Source of the DNA: Pseudomonas sp. FP2196
GTDB lineage: Bacteria > Pseudomonadota > Gammaproteobacteria > Pseudomonadales > Pseudomonadaceae
Direction: 5' to 3'
Assembly (NCBI RefSeq): GCF_030687715.1
Contig: NZ_CP117445.1
Coordinates: 4,949,501-5,013,500, forward strand
Length of the DNA stretch: 64,000 bases
The notes below the pieces were generated by a model that saw only the letters and a list, made by a program, of their open reading frames with translations, was not told the DNA's origin and made no database searches. Position numbers and translations under genes: made by a program. Of this stretch, positions 17,396 through 25,699 are shown piece after piece. Position 1 is the stretch's first letter. Every line of letters begins with the position of its first letter.

Positions 17396-17500
17396 CTGGA
17401 TACCTTCGGGTATGCCCAGATTGCCGAATGGCTCAGTCCGCGAACCCGCGTACAGCGGCGTTACACCACGAAAAAGCCGACACCCAATCCACTCAAAACG
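17396..17500 (+). pseudogene. Decayed copy of the DUF6124 leader and gene start
   Basis: Bases 17396-17456 repeat the DUF6124 leader including the UUCG hairpin (stem 17400-17404 with 17409-17413). The copy then lacks about 54 bases that hold the ribosome site in the intact copy. It resumes at 17461 with TTACACCACGAAAAAGC, where the intact gene has TTACACCATGAAAAAGC: the start codon is ACG, and similarity fades within about 35 bases. The body of the gene is absent. It is a remnant of a duplication or of a mobile leader module. Confidence 0.7.
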
Positions 17501-17582
17501 GATGAGGGAAAAATCCACCACAACCCAAAGCCGCCCCCTCCCCCGCTCTTCACCACTCAATAGGCCGAGTGTCAGCTCGCCT

Positions 17583-17635
17583 GCTCTTGATCTTGATCTT
17601 GATCCATGAGCGACGTCGGAAGGCTTCGCTCATGG
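17583..17635. repeat. TTGATC tandem repeat and adjacent hairpin upstream of lon
   Basis: CTTGATCTTGATCTTGATCC is a short tandem of about three hexamers at 17585-17604. It is followed at once by a perfect 10-bp inverted repeat (CCATGAGCGA at 17604-17613 with TCGCTCATGG at 17626-17635, loop of 12). The element lies about 130 bases before the lon-family start. No role is known to me; it may be part of a REP-like family or a regulatory hairpin. Confidence 0.45.
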
Positions 17636-17768
17636 TCGGCCCAAAGGCCGCCAAGTCCAAAGCGTGACCCTGTCAAAACCCTGAACACAAACAGAAACAC
17701 ACCCCCACCATTGAAACCACTCAAGCCCTGCCCCATCTAACACCCATACCCAATTGCGCAGGTGCCCC

Positions 17769-20186
17769 ATGAGCGACCAGCAAGAATTCCCGGAAAACCC
17801 CGACGACTACACCGAAGCCGAAGACATCGAACACACCACCTCCGGCAAAGGCCTCGCCCTGCCCGGCCAGAACCTGCCGGACAAGGTCTACATCATCCCG
17901 ATCCACAACCGCCCGTTCTTCCCGGCCCAAGTCCTGCCGGTCATCGTTAACGAAGAACCCTGGGCCGAAACCCTCGAACTGGTCAGCAAATCCGAACACC
18001 ACTCCCTGGCGCTGTTCTTCATGGACACCCCCCAGGAAGACCCGCGCCACTTCGACACCGGCGCCCTGCCGCAATACGGCACCCTGGTCAAAGTCCACCA
18101 CGCCAGTCGCGAAAACGGCAAACTCCAATTCGTCGCCCAAGGCCTCAGCCGCGTACGCATCAAGACCTGGCTCAAACACCATCGCCCACCGTATCTGGTA
18201 GAAGTCGAATACCCGCACCAGCCCACCGAGCCGACCGACGAGGTCAAGGCCTACGGCATGGCGCTGATCAACGCGATCAAGGAACTGCTGCCGCTCAACC
18301 CGCTGTACAGCGAAGAGTTGAAAAACTACCTCAACCGCTTCAGCCCCAACGATCCGTCGCCGCTGACCGACTTCGCCGCCGCCCTGACCTCCGCCACCGG
18401 CCCCGAGCTGCAAGAAGTGCTCGACTGCGTGCCCATGCTCAAACGCATGGAAAAAGTCCTGCCGATGCTGCGCAAGGAAGTCGAGGTCGCGCGCCTGCAA
18501 AAAGAGATCTCGGCGGAAGTTAACCGCAAGATCGGCGAGCATCAGCGCGAGTTTTTCCTCAAGGAACAACTAAAGGTCATCCAGCAGGAACTCGGCCTGA
18601 CCAAGGACGACCGCAGCGCCGACCTTGAACAGTTCGAACAACGCCTGGAAGGCAAAGTCCTGCCGGCGCAGGTGCAGAAGCGCCTCAAAGAAGAAATGCA
18701 CAAGCTGTCGATCCTCGAAACCGGCTCGCCGGAGTACGCGGTCACCCGCAACTACCTCGACTGGGCGACCTCGGTGCCGTGGGGCGTGTACGGCGAAGAC
18801 AAACTCGACCTCAAACACGCACGCAAGGTTTTGGACAAACACCACGCAGGCCTCGACGACATCAAGGATCGCATCCTCGAATTCCTCGCCGTGGGTGCCT
18901 ATAAAGGCGAAATCAGCGGTTCCATCGTGCTGCTGGTCGGCCCGCCGGGCGTGGGGAAAACCAGCGTCGGCAAATCCATCGCCGAATCCCTCGGCCGGCC
19001 GTTCTACCGCTTCAGCCTCGGCGGCATGCGCGACGAAGCCGAGATCAAGGGACACCGCCGCACTTACATCGGCGCGCAGCCGGGCAAACTGGTGCAGGCG
19101 CTGAAAGACGTCGAAGTGATGAACCCGGTGATCATGCTCGACGAGATCGACAAGATGGGCCAGAGCTACCAGGGCGACCCGGCCTCGGCGCTGCTGGAAA
19201 CCCTCGACCCGGAACAGAACGTCGAATTCCTCGACCATTACCTCGACCTGCGCATGGACCTGTCGAAAGTCCTGTTCGTCTGCACCGCCAACACCCTCGA
19301 CTCCATTCCCGGCCCGTTGCTAGACCGAATGGAAGTGATTCGCCTGTCGGGCTACATCACCGAAGAAAAAGTCGCCATCGCCAAGCGCCACCTGTGGCCG
19401 AAACTGCTGGAAAAGGCCGGCGTATCAAAAGGCAGCCTGAGCATCAGCGACACTGCGCTCAAGGCATTGATCGACGGTTACGCCCGTGAAGCCGGGGTGC
19501 GCCAGCTGGAAAAACAGATGGGCAAACTGGTGCGCAAAGCGGTGATGAAACTGATCGACGATCCGAAAGCGGTGATCAAGCTCGGGCCGAAAGATCTGGA
19601 GGCCTCGCTCGGTCATCCGGTGTTCCGCAATGAGCAGGTGCTGTCCGGCACGGGCGTCATCACTGGCCTTGCGTGGACCAGCATGGGCGGCGCGACCTTG
19701 CCGATCGAAGCGACGCGAATTCACACGCTCAATCGTGGGTTCAAACTCACCGGGCAACTGGGCGATGTGATGAAGGAGTCGGCGGAAATCGCCTACAGCT
19801 ACGTGAGTTCGCATCTGAAATCGTTTGGCGGCGATCCGAAGTTCTTCGACGAAGCCTTCGTCCACTTGCACGTGCCGGAAGGCGCGACACCCAAAGACGG
19901 CCCGAGCGCCGGCGTGACCATGGCCAGTGCCCTGCTCTCGCTCGCGCGTAATCAAGCGCCGAAAAAAGGCGTGGCGATGACCGGCGAACTGACGCTGACC
20001 GGGCATGTGCTGCCGATTGGCGGCGTGCGCGAGAAGGTGATCGCGGCAAGAAGACAGAAGATTTTCGAACTGATCTTGCCGGAGCCGAACCGGGGCAACT
20101 TCGAGGAACTGCCGGATTACCTGAAGGAAGGCATCACCGTGCACTTCGCCAAGCGGTTTGCTGATGTGGCGAAGGTGCTTTTCTGA
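17769..20186 (+). CDS. lon: ATP-dependent Lon-family protease (AsrA-like)
   Basis: An 805-residue S16 protease from ATG 17769. The N-terminal substrate domain is followed by an AAA+ module with Walker A GPPGVGKT (residues 391-398) and a Walker B region VIMLDEIDKMG. The C-terminal protease domain has PKDGPSAGVTMA with catalytic Ser713 and GGVREKVIAA with catalytic Lys756, the expected 43-residue spacing. It degrades misfolded and regulatory proteins. It is not next to clpX as the main Pseudomonas lon is. Its neighbour, a chagasin-type inhibitor, matches the P. aeruginosa AsrA locus as I remember it; AsrA is linked to heat shock and aminoglycoside tolerance. Confidence 0.94.
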   Translation: MSDQQEFPENPDDYTEAEDIEHTTSGKGLALPGQNLPDKVYIIPIHNRPFFPAQVLPVIVNEEPWAETLELVSKSEHHSLALFFMDTPQEDPRHFDTGALPQYGTLVKVHHASRENGKLQFVAQGLSRVRIKTWLKHHRPPYLVEVEYPHQPTEPTDEVKAYGMALINAIKELLPLNPLYSEELKNYLNRFSPNDPSPLTDFAAALTSATGPELQEVLDCVPMLKRMEKVLPMLRKEVEVARLQKEISAEVNRKIGEHQREFFLKEQLKVIQQELGLTKDDRSADLEQFEQRLEGKVLPAQVQKRLKEEMHKLSILETGSPEYAVTRNYLDWATSVPWGVYGEDKLDLKHARKVLDKHHAGLDDIKDRILEFLAVGAYKGEISGSIVLLVGPPGVGKTSVGKSIAESLGRPFYRFSLGGMRDEAEIKGHRRTYIGAQPGKLVQALKDVEVMNPVIMLDEIDKMGQSYQGDPASALLETLDPEQNVEFLDHYLDLRMDLSKVLFVCTANTLDSIPGPLLDRMEVIRLSGYITEEKVAIAKRHLWPKLLEKAGVSKGSLSISDTALKALIDGYAREAGVRQLEKQMGKLVRKAVMKLIDDPKAVIKLGPKDLEASLGHPVFRNEQVLSGTGVITGLAWTSMGGATLPIEATRIHTLNRGFKLTGQLGDVMKESAEIAYSYVSSHLKSFGGDPKFFDEAFVHLHVPEGATPKDGPSAGVTMASALLSLARNQAPKKGVAMTGELTLTGHVLPIGGVREKVIAARRQKIFELILPEPNRGNFEELPDYLKEGITVHFAKRFADVAKVLF

Positions 20187-20213
20187 CAACTCGATAGCGC
20201 CGGTTCTACCGCT

Positions 20214-20304
20214 TTCGCGAGCAGGCTCGCTCCCACAGGGTTGTGCAGTGAACACAGAGATTGTGAACACCGCTGCCCACTGTGGGAGCGAGCCTGCTCG
20301 CGAA
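20214..20304. repeat. REP-type inverted repeat (CGCGAGCAGGCTCGCTCCCACA class)
   Basis: Perfect 24-bp arms (20214-20237 and 20281-20304) around a 43-base spacer, directly after the lon-family gene. This is a third REP class, distinct from those at 10793 and 13434. Confidence 0.85.
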
Positions 20305-20400
20305 GGCGCCAGCCCAGACACCAACGCTCCCCGACTGTCACACTTTGTCTCATCTTCAGTTATGCTCGCCGTTCGTCGCCAACGCCGGAGCCGCTGACCT

Positions 20401-20793
20401 ATGTCCCTCATTCGCCTGTTTATCCCCCTCACCCTTTCATTGCTGGCCGCTTGCGCCACGCAACCGAAACACAACGTGACCGTGGAAAAACAAAGTGAAT
20501 GTCCTGTGCGGCTTACCATCGGACAAAACCTCATCGTGATGCTGCCCAGCAACCCGACCACGGGGTATCGCTGGGCCATTCAGGATTCGGCCGGCGGCGT
20601 GTTGCGCGCGCTGAGCCCCGAGGTCTACAGCAACCCGGAAGACGCCGGCGTGGTTGGCGCAGCAGGTCTGTCGACCTGGCGCTTCCAGGCCTTCGCCCCC
20701 GGTACCGGGCGTCTGCGCCTGACCTCGCAACAACCGTGGGCACCGGAAGTGTTGCCAGTGGAAACCTTTGACTGCGCCATTTCGGTGAACTGA
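20401..20793 (+). CDS. Chagasin/ICP-type cysteine-peptidase inhibitor lipoprotein (family I42)
   Basis: A 130-residue lipoprotein: the signal sequence ends LLAACAT, with the lipobox Cys at residue 18. The mature domain has the three binding loops of the I42 family: LPSNPTTGYRW (NPTTGY loop), GVVGAAGLSTWRF, and a QPWAPE segment in place of the usual RPW. Chagasin-like proteins block papain-type cysteine proteases. In bacteria the target may be a host or self protease. The gene lies between a Lon-family protease and a lysoplasmalogenase, and ends two bases before the latter, so those two are probably co-transcribed. Confidence 0.85.
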   Translation: MSLIRLFIPLTLSLLAACATQPKHNVTVEKQSECPVRLTIGQNLIVMLPSNPTTGYRWAIQDSAGGVLRALSPEVYSNPEDAGVVGAAGLSTWRFQAFAPGTGRLRLTSQQPWAPEVLPVETFDCAISVN

Positions 20794-20795
20794 TC

Positions 20796-21431
20796 GTGGG
20801 CTGGCTGATTCTGGCCCTGATGGGCGCGGTGACCTTTCTCTATGGCCTGAGCACCCACGCCGCGCTGCTGTGCCTGTTGGTCAAACCGTTGCCGGTGCTG
20901 GCGCTGCTCGGCTGGCTGCACGATGCGCCGCCCAGCGACTATCGACGCTGGATCAGCCTGGGGCTGATTTTCTCGCTGCTCGGTGATGTGTTGCTGGCAT
21001 GGCCGGGGGACTTGTTTGTGTTTGGCCTCGGTGCGTTTCTGGTCGCACATCTGGCGTATCTCAAAGCTTATCTGAGTGACTGCAAGCGTCTGGCGGTGTT
21101 GCCGTTGGTGCTCGCCCTCGGCGTTGGCGCGGTATTGCTGGGACTTCTGATTTCCAGCGGGCTCGGGCCGTTGCTGATTCCCGTGATCGTTTACGGCACT
21201 GCCATCAGCGCCATGCTCTGGCGCGCCCTCGCCCGCCTCGGCAGCGATGTGCCCAAGCGCTCGGCACTGCTGGCCGCCGGCGGTGCCTTGGCGTTCGTGT
21301 TCTCCGACAGCGTGATCGGCATTGATCGCTTTGTCGCGCCGTTCCACGCTGCGCCGTACGTCATCATCCTCAGCTATTGGCTGGGGCAATGGGGCATTGC
21401 AGCATCGGCCTTCTCCCAAAAACACCGCTAA
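20796..21431 (+). CDS. Lysoplasmalogenase, YhhN family
   Basis: A 211-residue membrane protein starting at GTG 20796, two bases after the inhibitor gene. It has about eight hydrophobic segments. The blocks LLVKPLPVLALL, GLIFSLLGDVLLA and FSDSVIGIDRF, with conserved Lys, Asp and Ser-Asp residues, are family marks. Family members related to human TMEM86 hydrolyse the vinyl-ether bond of lysoplasmalogen. The bacterial substrate is less clear. A REP element follows. Confidence 0.82.
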   Translation: MGWLILALMGAVTFLYGLSTHAALLCLLVKPLPVLALLGWLHDAPPSDYRRWISLGLIFSLLGDVLLAWPGDLFVFGLGAFLVAHLAYLKAYLSDCKRLAVLPLVLALGVGAVLLGLLISSGLGPLLIPVIVYGTAISAMLWRALARLGSDVPKRSALLAAGGALAFVFSDSVIGIDRFVAPFHAAPYVIILSYWLGQWGIAASAFSQKHR

Positions 21432-21437
21432 ATCCTG

Positions 21438-21567
21438 TGGTGAGGGGATTTATCCCCGACCGGCTGCGCAGCAGTCGTAAAACCTATGCACGCGGTCTGC
21501 CTGACATACCGTGCGGAGCGGTTTTGGGGCCGCTTCGCAACCCATCGGGGATAAATCCCCTCGCCAC
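21438..21567. repeat. REP-type inverted repeat (GAGGGGATTTATCCCC class)
   Basis: Arms of 23 bases (21438-21460 and 21545-21567) match at all but about one position; each contains the local palindrome GGGGATTTATCCCC. The spacer is about 84 bases. This is a fourth REP class, in the gap before cmoA. Confidence 0.75.
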
Positions 21568-21641
21568 GTCGGACAACCCAAGCATCCGCGCGCCACTTTG
21601 GCTAAAATGCCGGCCTTTCCACCGACACCGCCGGAACCGCC

Positions 21642-22385
21642 GTGAGCAAAGAACCCGATCGTATTTTCGCCCAGCCTTTGGCCCAGGTGCCTGACTTCGC
21701 CTTCAACGAAGACGTGGTGCGGGTGTTCCCGGACATGATCAAGCGCTCGGTGCCGGGTTACCCGACCATCGTCGAAAACCTCGGCGTGCTCGCTGCGCAA
21801 TTTGCCCAGCCAGACAGCGTGCTCTACGACCTCGGCGCTTCGCTCGGTGCGGTGACCCAGGCGCTGCGCCGCCATGTTCGCACCGACGGTTGCCGGGTGA
21901 TCGCTGTGGATAACTCGGCGGCGATGGTCGAGCGTTGCCGCGAATACCTTAACGGTCAGAATTCGATGTTCCAGGAGTTGCTGCCGGTCGAAGTGATCGA
22001 AGGCGATATCCTCGCCCTCGACTTCAAACCCGCCTCGGTAGTGGCGTTGAACTTCACCCTGCAATTCATCGCCCCGGATCAGCGCACCGCGTTGCTCGCG
22101 CGCATCCGCCAATCACTGCTGCCCGGCGGCGCATTGATTCTCTCGGAAAAGCTGCGCTTCAACGATGCGCAAGAACACGCCTTACTCACCGATCTGCACG
22201 TCGCGTTCAAACGCGCCAACGGCTACAGCGAACTGGAAATCGCCCAGAAACGCAGCGCCATCGAAAACGTCATGAAGCCCGACAGCCTCGAAGAACACCG
22301 CGAACGCCTGCTGGCCGCCGGTTTCTCGAAAGTCGTGCCGTGGTTCCAGTGTCTTAACTTTGCCTCGTTGATTGCCTTGCCATGA
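21642..22385 (+). CDS. cmoA: Carboxy-S-adenosyl-L-methionine synthase CmoA
   Basis: A 247-residue class I methyltransferase fold protein, the same length as E. coli CmoA, starting at GTG 21642. It has [35 protein letters not shown] at the N-terminus, [17 protein letters not shown] as the SAM-binding glycine loop and [15 protein letters not shown]. It converts SAM and prephenate into carboxy-SAM, the donor used by CmoB to modify wobble uridine 34 of certain tRNAs. It overlaps cmoB by four bases. Confidence 0.96.
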   Translation: MSKEPDRIFAQPLAQVPDFAFNEDVVRVFPDMIKRSVPGYPTIVENLGVLAAQFAQPDSVLYDLGASLGAVTQALRRHVRTDGCRVIAVDNSAAMVERCREYLNGQNSMFQELLPVEVIEGDILALDFKPASVVALNFTLQFIAPDQRTALLARIRQSLLPGGALILSEKLRFNDAQEHALLTDLHVAFKRANGYSELEIAQKRSAIENVMKPDSLEEHRERLLAAGFSKVVPWFQCLNFASLIALP

Positions 22386-23338
22386 TTGATCTGTCCCCCC
22401 TCGCCCGCCGTCTGGCCGGTACACCACTGGCCGACTGGGCCAACACCCTGCAAGCGCAACTCGACAAGAAAATGGAGAGAGGCCACGGCGATCTGGAACG
22501 CTGGCAAAGTGCGCTGGACGCCTTGCCGAAGATCCAGCCAAGCGAAGTCGATCTGCTCAACGGTCTGAAACTCGACACGGATTGCGACGATGAAACCCGT
22601 GTGCAAATGCGTACTGCCCTGATGGGCTTGTCACCATGGCGCAAGGGACCGTTCGATCTGTTCGGCGTGCACGTCGACACCGAATGGCGTTCGGACTGGA
22701 AGTGGTCGCGAGTTGCTCCACATCTGGATCTCAAAGGTAAACGCATCCTCGATGTCGGTTGCGGCAATGGCTATTACATGTGGCGCATGCTTGGCGCCGG
22801 TGCGGACAGCGTGATAGGGGTTGACCCGAACTGGTTGTTCTTCTGCCAGTTTCAGGCTGTGCAGCGCTATCTGTCTGAGCCAAACGCGTGGCACCTGCCT
22901 TTCCCGTTCGAGGATTTGCCGCCGAATCTTGAAGGTTTCGACACGGTGTTTTCCATGGGCGTGTTCTACCACCGACGCTCGCCGATCGAGCATTTGCTGG
23001 CGCTGAAAGATTGCCTGGTCAAGGGGGGCGAACTGGTGCTGGAGACGCTGGTAGTTGAAGGCGACAAGCATCAGGTGCTGGTGCCGGAAGACCGCTATGC
23101 GCAGATGCGCAACGTGTGGTTCCTGCCCTCGGTGCCGGCGCTGGAGTTGTGGTTACGGCGTGCCGGGTTTACCGATATTCGTTGCGTGGATGTCAGTACG
23201 ACAACGGTCGAGGAACAGCGTGGGACGGAATGGATGAAGTACCAGTCGCTGAGTGATTTCCTTGATCCTGAGGATCACAGCAAAACGATCGAAGGGCTGC
23301 CAGCGCCGATGCGGGCGGTGATTGTGGCGAAAAAATAG
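22382..23338 (+). CDS. cmoB: tRNA U34 carboxymethyltransferase CmoB
   Basis: A 318-residue enzyme, close to the usual 323. The methyltransferase core has [30 protein letters not shown] (about residues 120-150). [13 protein letters not shown] and [26 protein letters not shown] near the C-terminus are characteristic. It transfers the carboxymethyl group from carboxy-SAM to 5-hydroxyuridine 34, giving cmo5U and widening wobble decoding. It is translationally coupled to cmoA and ends in a perfect REP hairpin. Confidence 0.96.
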   Translation: MIDLSPLARRLAGTPLADWANTLQAQLDKKMERGHGDLERWQSALDALPKIQPSEVDLLNGLKLDTDCDDETRVQMRTALMGLSPWRKGPFDLFGVHVDTEWRSDWKWSRVAPHLDLKGKRILDVGCGNGYYMWRMLGAGADSVIGVDPNWLFFCQFQAVQRYLSEPNAWHLPFPFEDLPPNLEGFDTVFSMGVFYHRRSPIEHLLALKDCLVKGGELVLETLVVEGDKHQVLVPEDRYAQMRNVWFLPSVPALELWLRRAGFTDIRCVDVSTTTVEEQRGTEWMKYQSLSDFLDPEDHSKTIEGLPAPMRAVIVAKK

Positions 23339-23343
23339 AGCAG

Positions 23344-23417
23344 ATCAAAAGATCGCAGCCTTCGGCAGCTCCTACACCGATCCCTGTAGAAGCTGCCGAA
23401 GGCTGCGATCTTTTGAT
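23344..23417. repeat. REP-type inverted repeat acting as a bidirectional terminator
   Basis: Perfect 27-bp arms (23344-23370 and 23391-23417) with a 20-base spacer between the convergent ends of cmoB and tadA. T-rich ends (CTTTTGATTTT on the plus strand) make it a plausible terminator. Same class as 10793-10876. Confidence 0.85.
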
Positions 23418-23418
23418 T

Positions 23419-23913
23419 TTAATCCCGGCGTGCGCGACGGGCTCTGAAGAACTCGGTCAACACCGCCCCACACTCCTCGGCCAGCACCCCGCCCTCATAC
23501 AACACCCGGTGATTCAAAAAGCCCTGGGTAAAAAACTGCCCCTGGCTCTGCACGATCCCGGCCTTCGGCTCCAGTGCGCCATACACCACCCGCGCCACCC
23601 GCGAATGCACGATCAACCCGGCGCACATGCTGCACGGCTCCAGCGTCACGTACAGCGTGCTGCCCGGCAGACGATAGTTGTTCACGGCTTGCGCGGCAGC
23701 GCGGATCGCGACCATTTCCGCGTGCGCGCTGGGGTCGTTGGTACTGATCGGGCAGTTGAAGCCACGACCGATGATTTCGCCATCCTGCACCAGCACCGCA
23801 CCCACCGGCACTTCACCCAGGGCTGCGCCTTGAGCGGCGAGGGTCAGGGCTTCGTGCATGAAATCGCGATCACGGCTGCGGTCGATGATCGCCGCGGGGC
23901 GAATCTGGCGCAT
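23419..23913 (-). CDS. tadA: tRNA-specific adenosine deaminase TadA
   Basis: A 164-residue deaminase from ATG 23913. The zinc site is clear: HAEMVAIRAAAQAVNN (His ligand and catalytic Glu) and LEPCSMCAGLI (two Cys ligands). RDRDFMHEALTLAAQGAALGEVPVGAVLV is the usual N-terminus. It deaminates A34 to inosine in tRNA-Arg(ACG), an essential wobble modification. Its ATG shares one base with the stop of the multicopper oxidase gene (TGATG), so it is likely co-translated with it. Confidence 0.95.
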   Translation of the reverse strand: MRQIRPAAIIDRSRDRDFMHEALTLAAQGAALGEVPVGAVLVQDGEIIGRGFNCPISTNDPSAHAEMVAIRAAAQAVNNYRLPGSTLYVTLEPCSMCAGLIVHSRVARVVYGALEPKAGIVQSQGQFFTQGFLNHRVLYEGGVLAEECGAVLTEFFRARRARRD

Positions 23914-25289
23914 CACTTCACCTCGATGGCGGCCATCAGGCCGGTTTCCATGTGGTCGATCACATGGCAGTGGAACATCCATACCCCCGGGTTATCCGCC
24001 ACCAGCGCCACTTGCGCGCGCTCGTTCTTGCCCAGCAGATAGGTGTCGGTGAAGTACGGAATGATCTTGCGCCGGTTCGACGCAATCACCTTGAAGCTCA
24101 TGCCGTGCAAATGGATCGGGTGCTGATACTGCGTCATGTTCTTCAATTCGAAAATATAGCTCTGGCCCAGTTTCAGGCTGGCAATCGGCCGATCGGCACA
24201 GGTCTTGTCGGTGATGTCCCAGGCCTTGCCGTTGATCTGCCACAGACTTGGCGGCTTGCCGTTGTCGACATTGACCGACACCGACCCGACCCATTCGAAA
24301 TTGAAGTTGAGTTTCTCGGCATTCGCCAGATCCGGCTCGGCCACCGGGTTGGCCGGCAAGGCTTTCGGCCATTCAGTCGGGGCGTCGGTGTTGGCCACCG
24401 AACGCAAGGTGCCCAGTCGAACCGGGCCGTTGCGCAGCGAAAGTTCTTCGCCAGCCGCCGGTGCCTTGATCGCCAGACAGATACGCATGCCCGGACCAAG
24501 CCAGTATTCCTTGCCCAGCGGCCGTGGTTCGACCGGGTTGCCGTCCAGCGCATAGATCTTCGCTTCGACACCTGGGATGTTGATGCGATACGTCAGGGTG
24601 TTATCGAGATTGAGCAGACGCACGCGCGTGATCTGCCCTGCCGGTAGTTCGATCACTGGCAACGGCACGCCGTTGATGGTCGACAGCCGCCCCGCCGTAC
24701 CACCACGCGCGGCTTCACGCGGGATGCTGAACTCGACGAATTTACCTTGATCGTCGATGTGCCAGTTTTTCAGGCTCAGGGTCTTTTCGTACATGAAACC
24801 GGTCGGTTCGCGCTCTTCGATGATCAGCGGCCCGACCAGTCCACGACCGAGTTCTTCGCTGCTGCTGACATGCGGGTGATACCAGTAGCTGCCGGCGTCC
24901 GGCACACGGAATTTGTAGTCGAAGTATTCGCCCGGCAGCACCGGCAGTTGCGACACGTAAGGCACACCGTCCATTTCCAGCGGCAGGCGAATGCCATGCC
25001 AGTGAATGGTGGTCGCCACCGGCAGGTGATTGATGAAGCGCACCCGCAGCCATTCACCCTGACGCACGCGCAACTCGGTGCCCGGCGCCGACGGACCGAA
25101 CGCCCAGGCTTCGGTCTTGTGCCCCGGCACCAGTTCGACGTCCAGTGGCGCGGCGATCAGCTCATAGTCGTGACCAGCCTCAGCGTCAGCCATTTTGCCC
25201 AGCCAGTAGCGCGACGCGCCCCCTGCTCCCATGCCAACGACAACAAGACCGGCCAGGCCACCGAGGATTTGGCGACGGGTAAAGGACAT
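23913..25289 (-). CDS. Tat-exported multicopper oxidase (CumA/laccase-like)
   Basis: About 458 residues from ATG 25289. The leader MSFTRRQILGGLAGLVVVGMG carries a twin-arginine motif, so the folded enzyme is exported to the periplasm. All copper-ligand motifs are present: HWHG, YHPH, HPIHLHG and HCHVIDHMETGLM, the last including the Cys and the axial Met of the type 1 site. The length and the tadA neighbour fit the P. putida CumA type, once linked to Mn(II) oxidation, but substrate cannot be deduced. Copper, iron or phenolic oxidation are alternatives. It ends in a one-base overlap with tadA. Confidence 0.88.
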   Translation of the reverse strand: MSFTRRQILGGLAGLVVVGMGAGGASRYWLGKMADAEAGHDYELIAAPLDVELVPGHKTEAWAFGPSAPGTELRVRQGEWLRVRFINHLPVATTIHWHGIRLPLEMDGVPYVSQLPVLPGEYFDYKFRVPDAGSYWYHPHVSSSEELGRGLVGPLIIEEREPTGFMYEKTLSLKNWHIDDQGKFVEFSIPREAARGGTAGRLSTINGVPLPVIELPAGQITRVRLLNLDNTLTYRINIPGVEAKIYALDGNPVEPRPLGKEYWLGPGMRICLAIKAPAAGEELSLRNGPVRLGTLRSVANTDAPTEWPKALPANPVAEPDLANAEKLNFNFEWVGSVSVNVDNGKPPSLWQINGKAWDITDKTCADRPIASLKLGQSYIFELKNMTQYQHPIHLHGMSFKVIASNRRKIIPYFTDTYLLGKNERAQVALVADNPGVWMFHCHVIDHMETGLMAAIEVK

Positions 25290-25397
25290 GAACTCAACTA
25301 CCTCACGTATCAGCAACGGACCCTGAAGGCCCGTAAAAGGCGAATACGATACACCTGCAATTGCGAAACAGTAAGGGCGACCTGAGGCCGCACATCG

Positions 25398-25697
25398 TCA
25401 ATCGGCTTGAGGTCGCAGGCCGGTAATCAGGTGCACCACACCGCCCTCCAACGGCATGACGCCGGCGACACCGGCATCGCTCAACGCCTGACGATCCATG
25501 CGCGAGACATCGCGCAACGTCACTCGCACTCGGGTCAACGCCGCCGGTTGTTGCGATTCGAGGTTATCCACTCCCCCCAGCGCCACCACGATCTGCGCAC
25601 TCAGCACCTCGACAGGTACGGCCTGTACTTTCGGCTCATCCACTACCAGATCCGGGGTCAGCGCTTTCCAGAAGGCTTTCTGCAATTTATCGAACAT
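25398..25697 (-). CDS. PTS EIIB-like protein lacking the phosphorylatable Cys
   Basis: A 99-residue protein, the last gene of the trehalose operon and two bases after the EI fusion gene. Residues 38-95 align with the EIIB domain of the glucose family: ALGGVDNLESQQPAALTRVRVTLRD against SLGGSDNLEQAAHCVTRLRLALKN in the EIIBC of the same operon. The active Cys is replaced by Ala, with one extra residue before it, and the protein has no Cys at all. It therefore cannot carry the phosphoryl group in the normal way. It may be a regulatory or scaffold relic, or bind the EIIA/EIIBC partner. Fold assignment is good; role is unknown. Confidence 0.78.
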   Translation of the reverse strand: MFDKLQKAFWKALTPDLVVDEPKVQAVPVEVLSAQIVVALGGVDNLESQQPAALTRVRVTLRDVSRMDRQALSDAGVAGVMPLEGGVVHLITGLRPQAD

Positions 25698-25699
25698 GT

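Noticed and set aside
10793..23417. Repeated short motifs as a possible CRISPR array
   Set aside because: Elements are widely spaced inverted pairs of different classes, not regular direct repeats with unique spacers.
23913..25289. Firm call of the multicopper oxidase as a Mn(II) oxidase
   Set aside because: Copper motifs define only the superfamily; substrate cannot be read from sequence.
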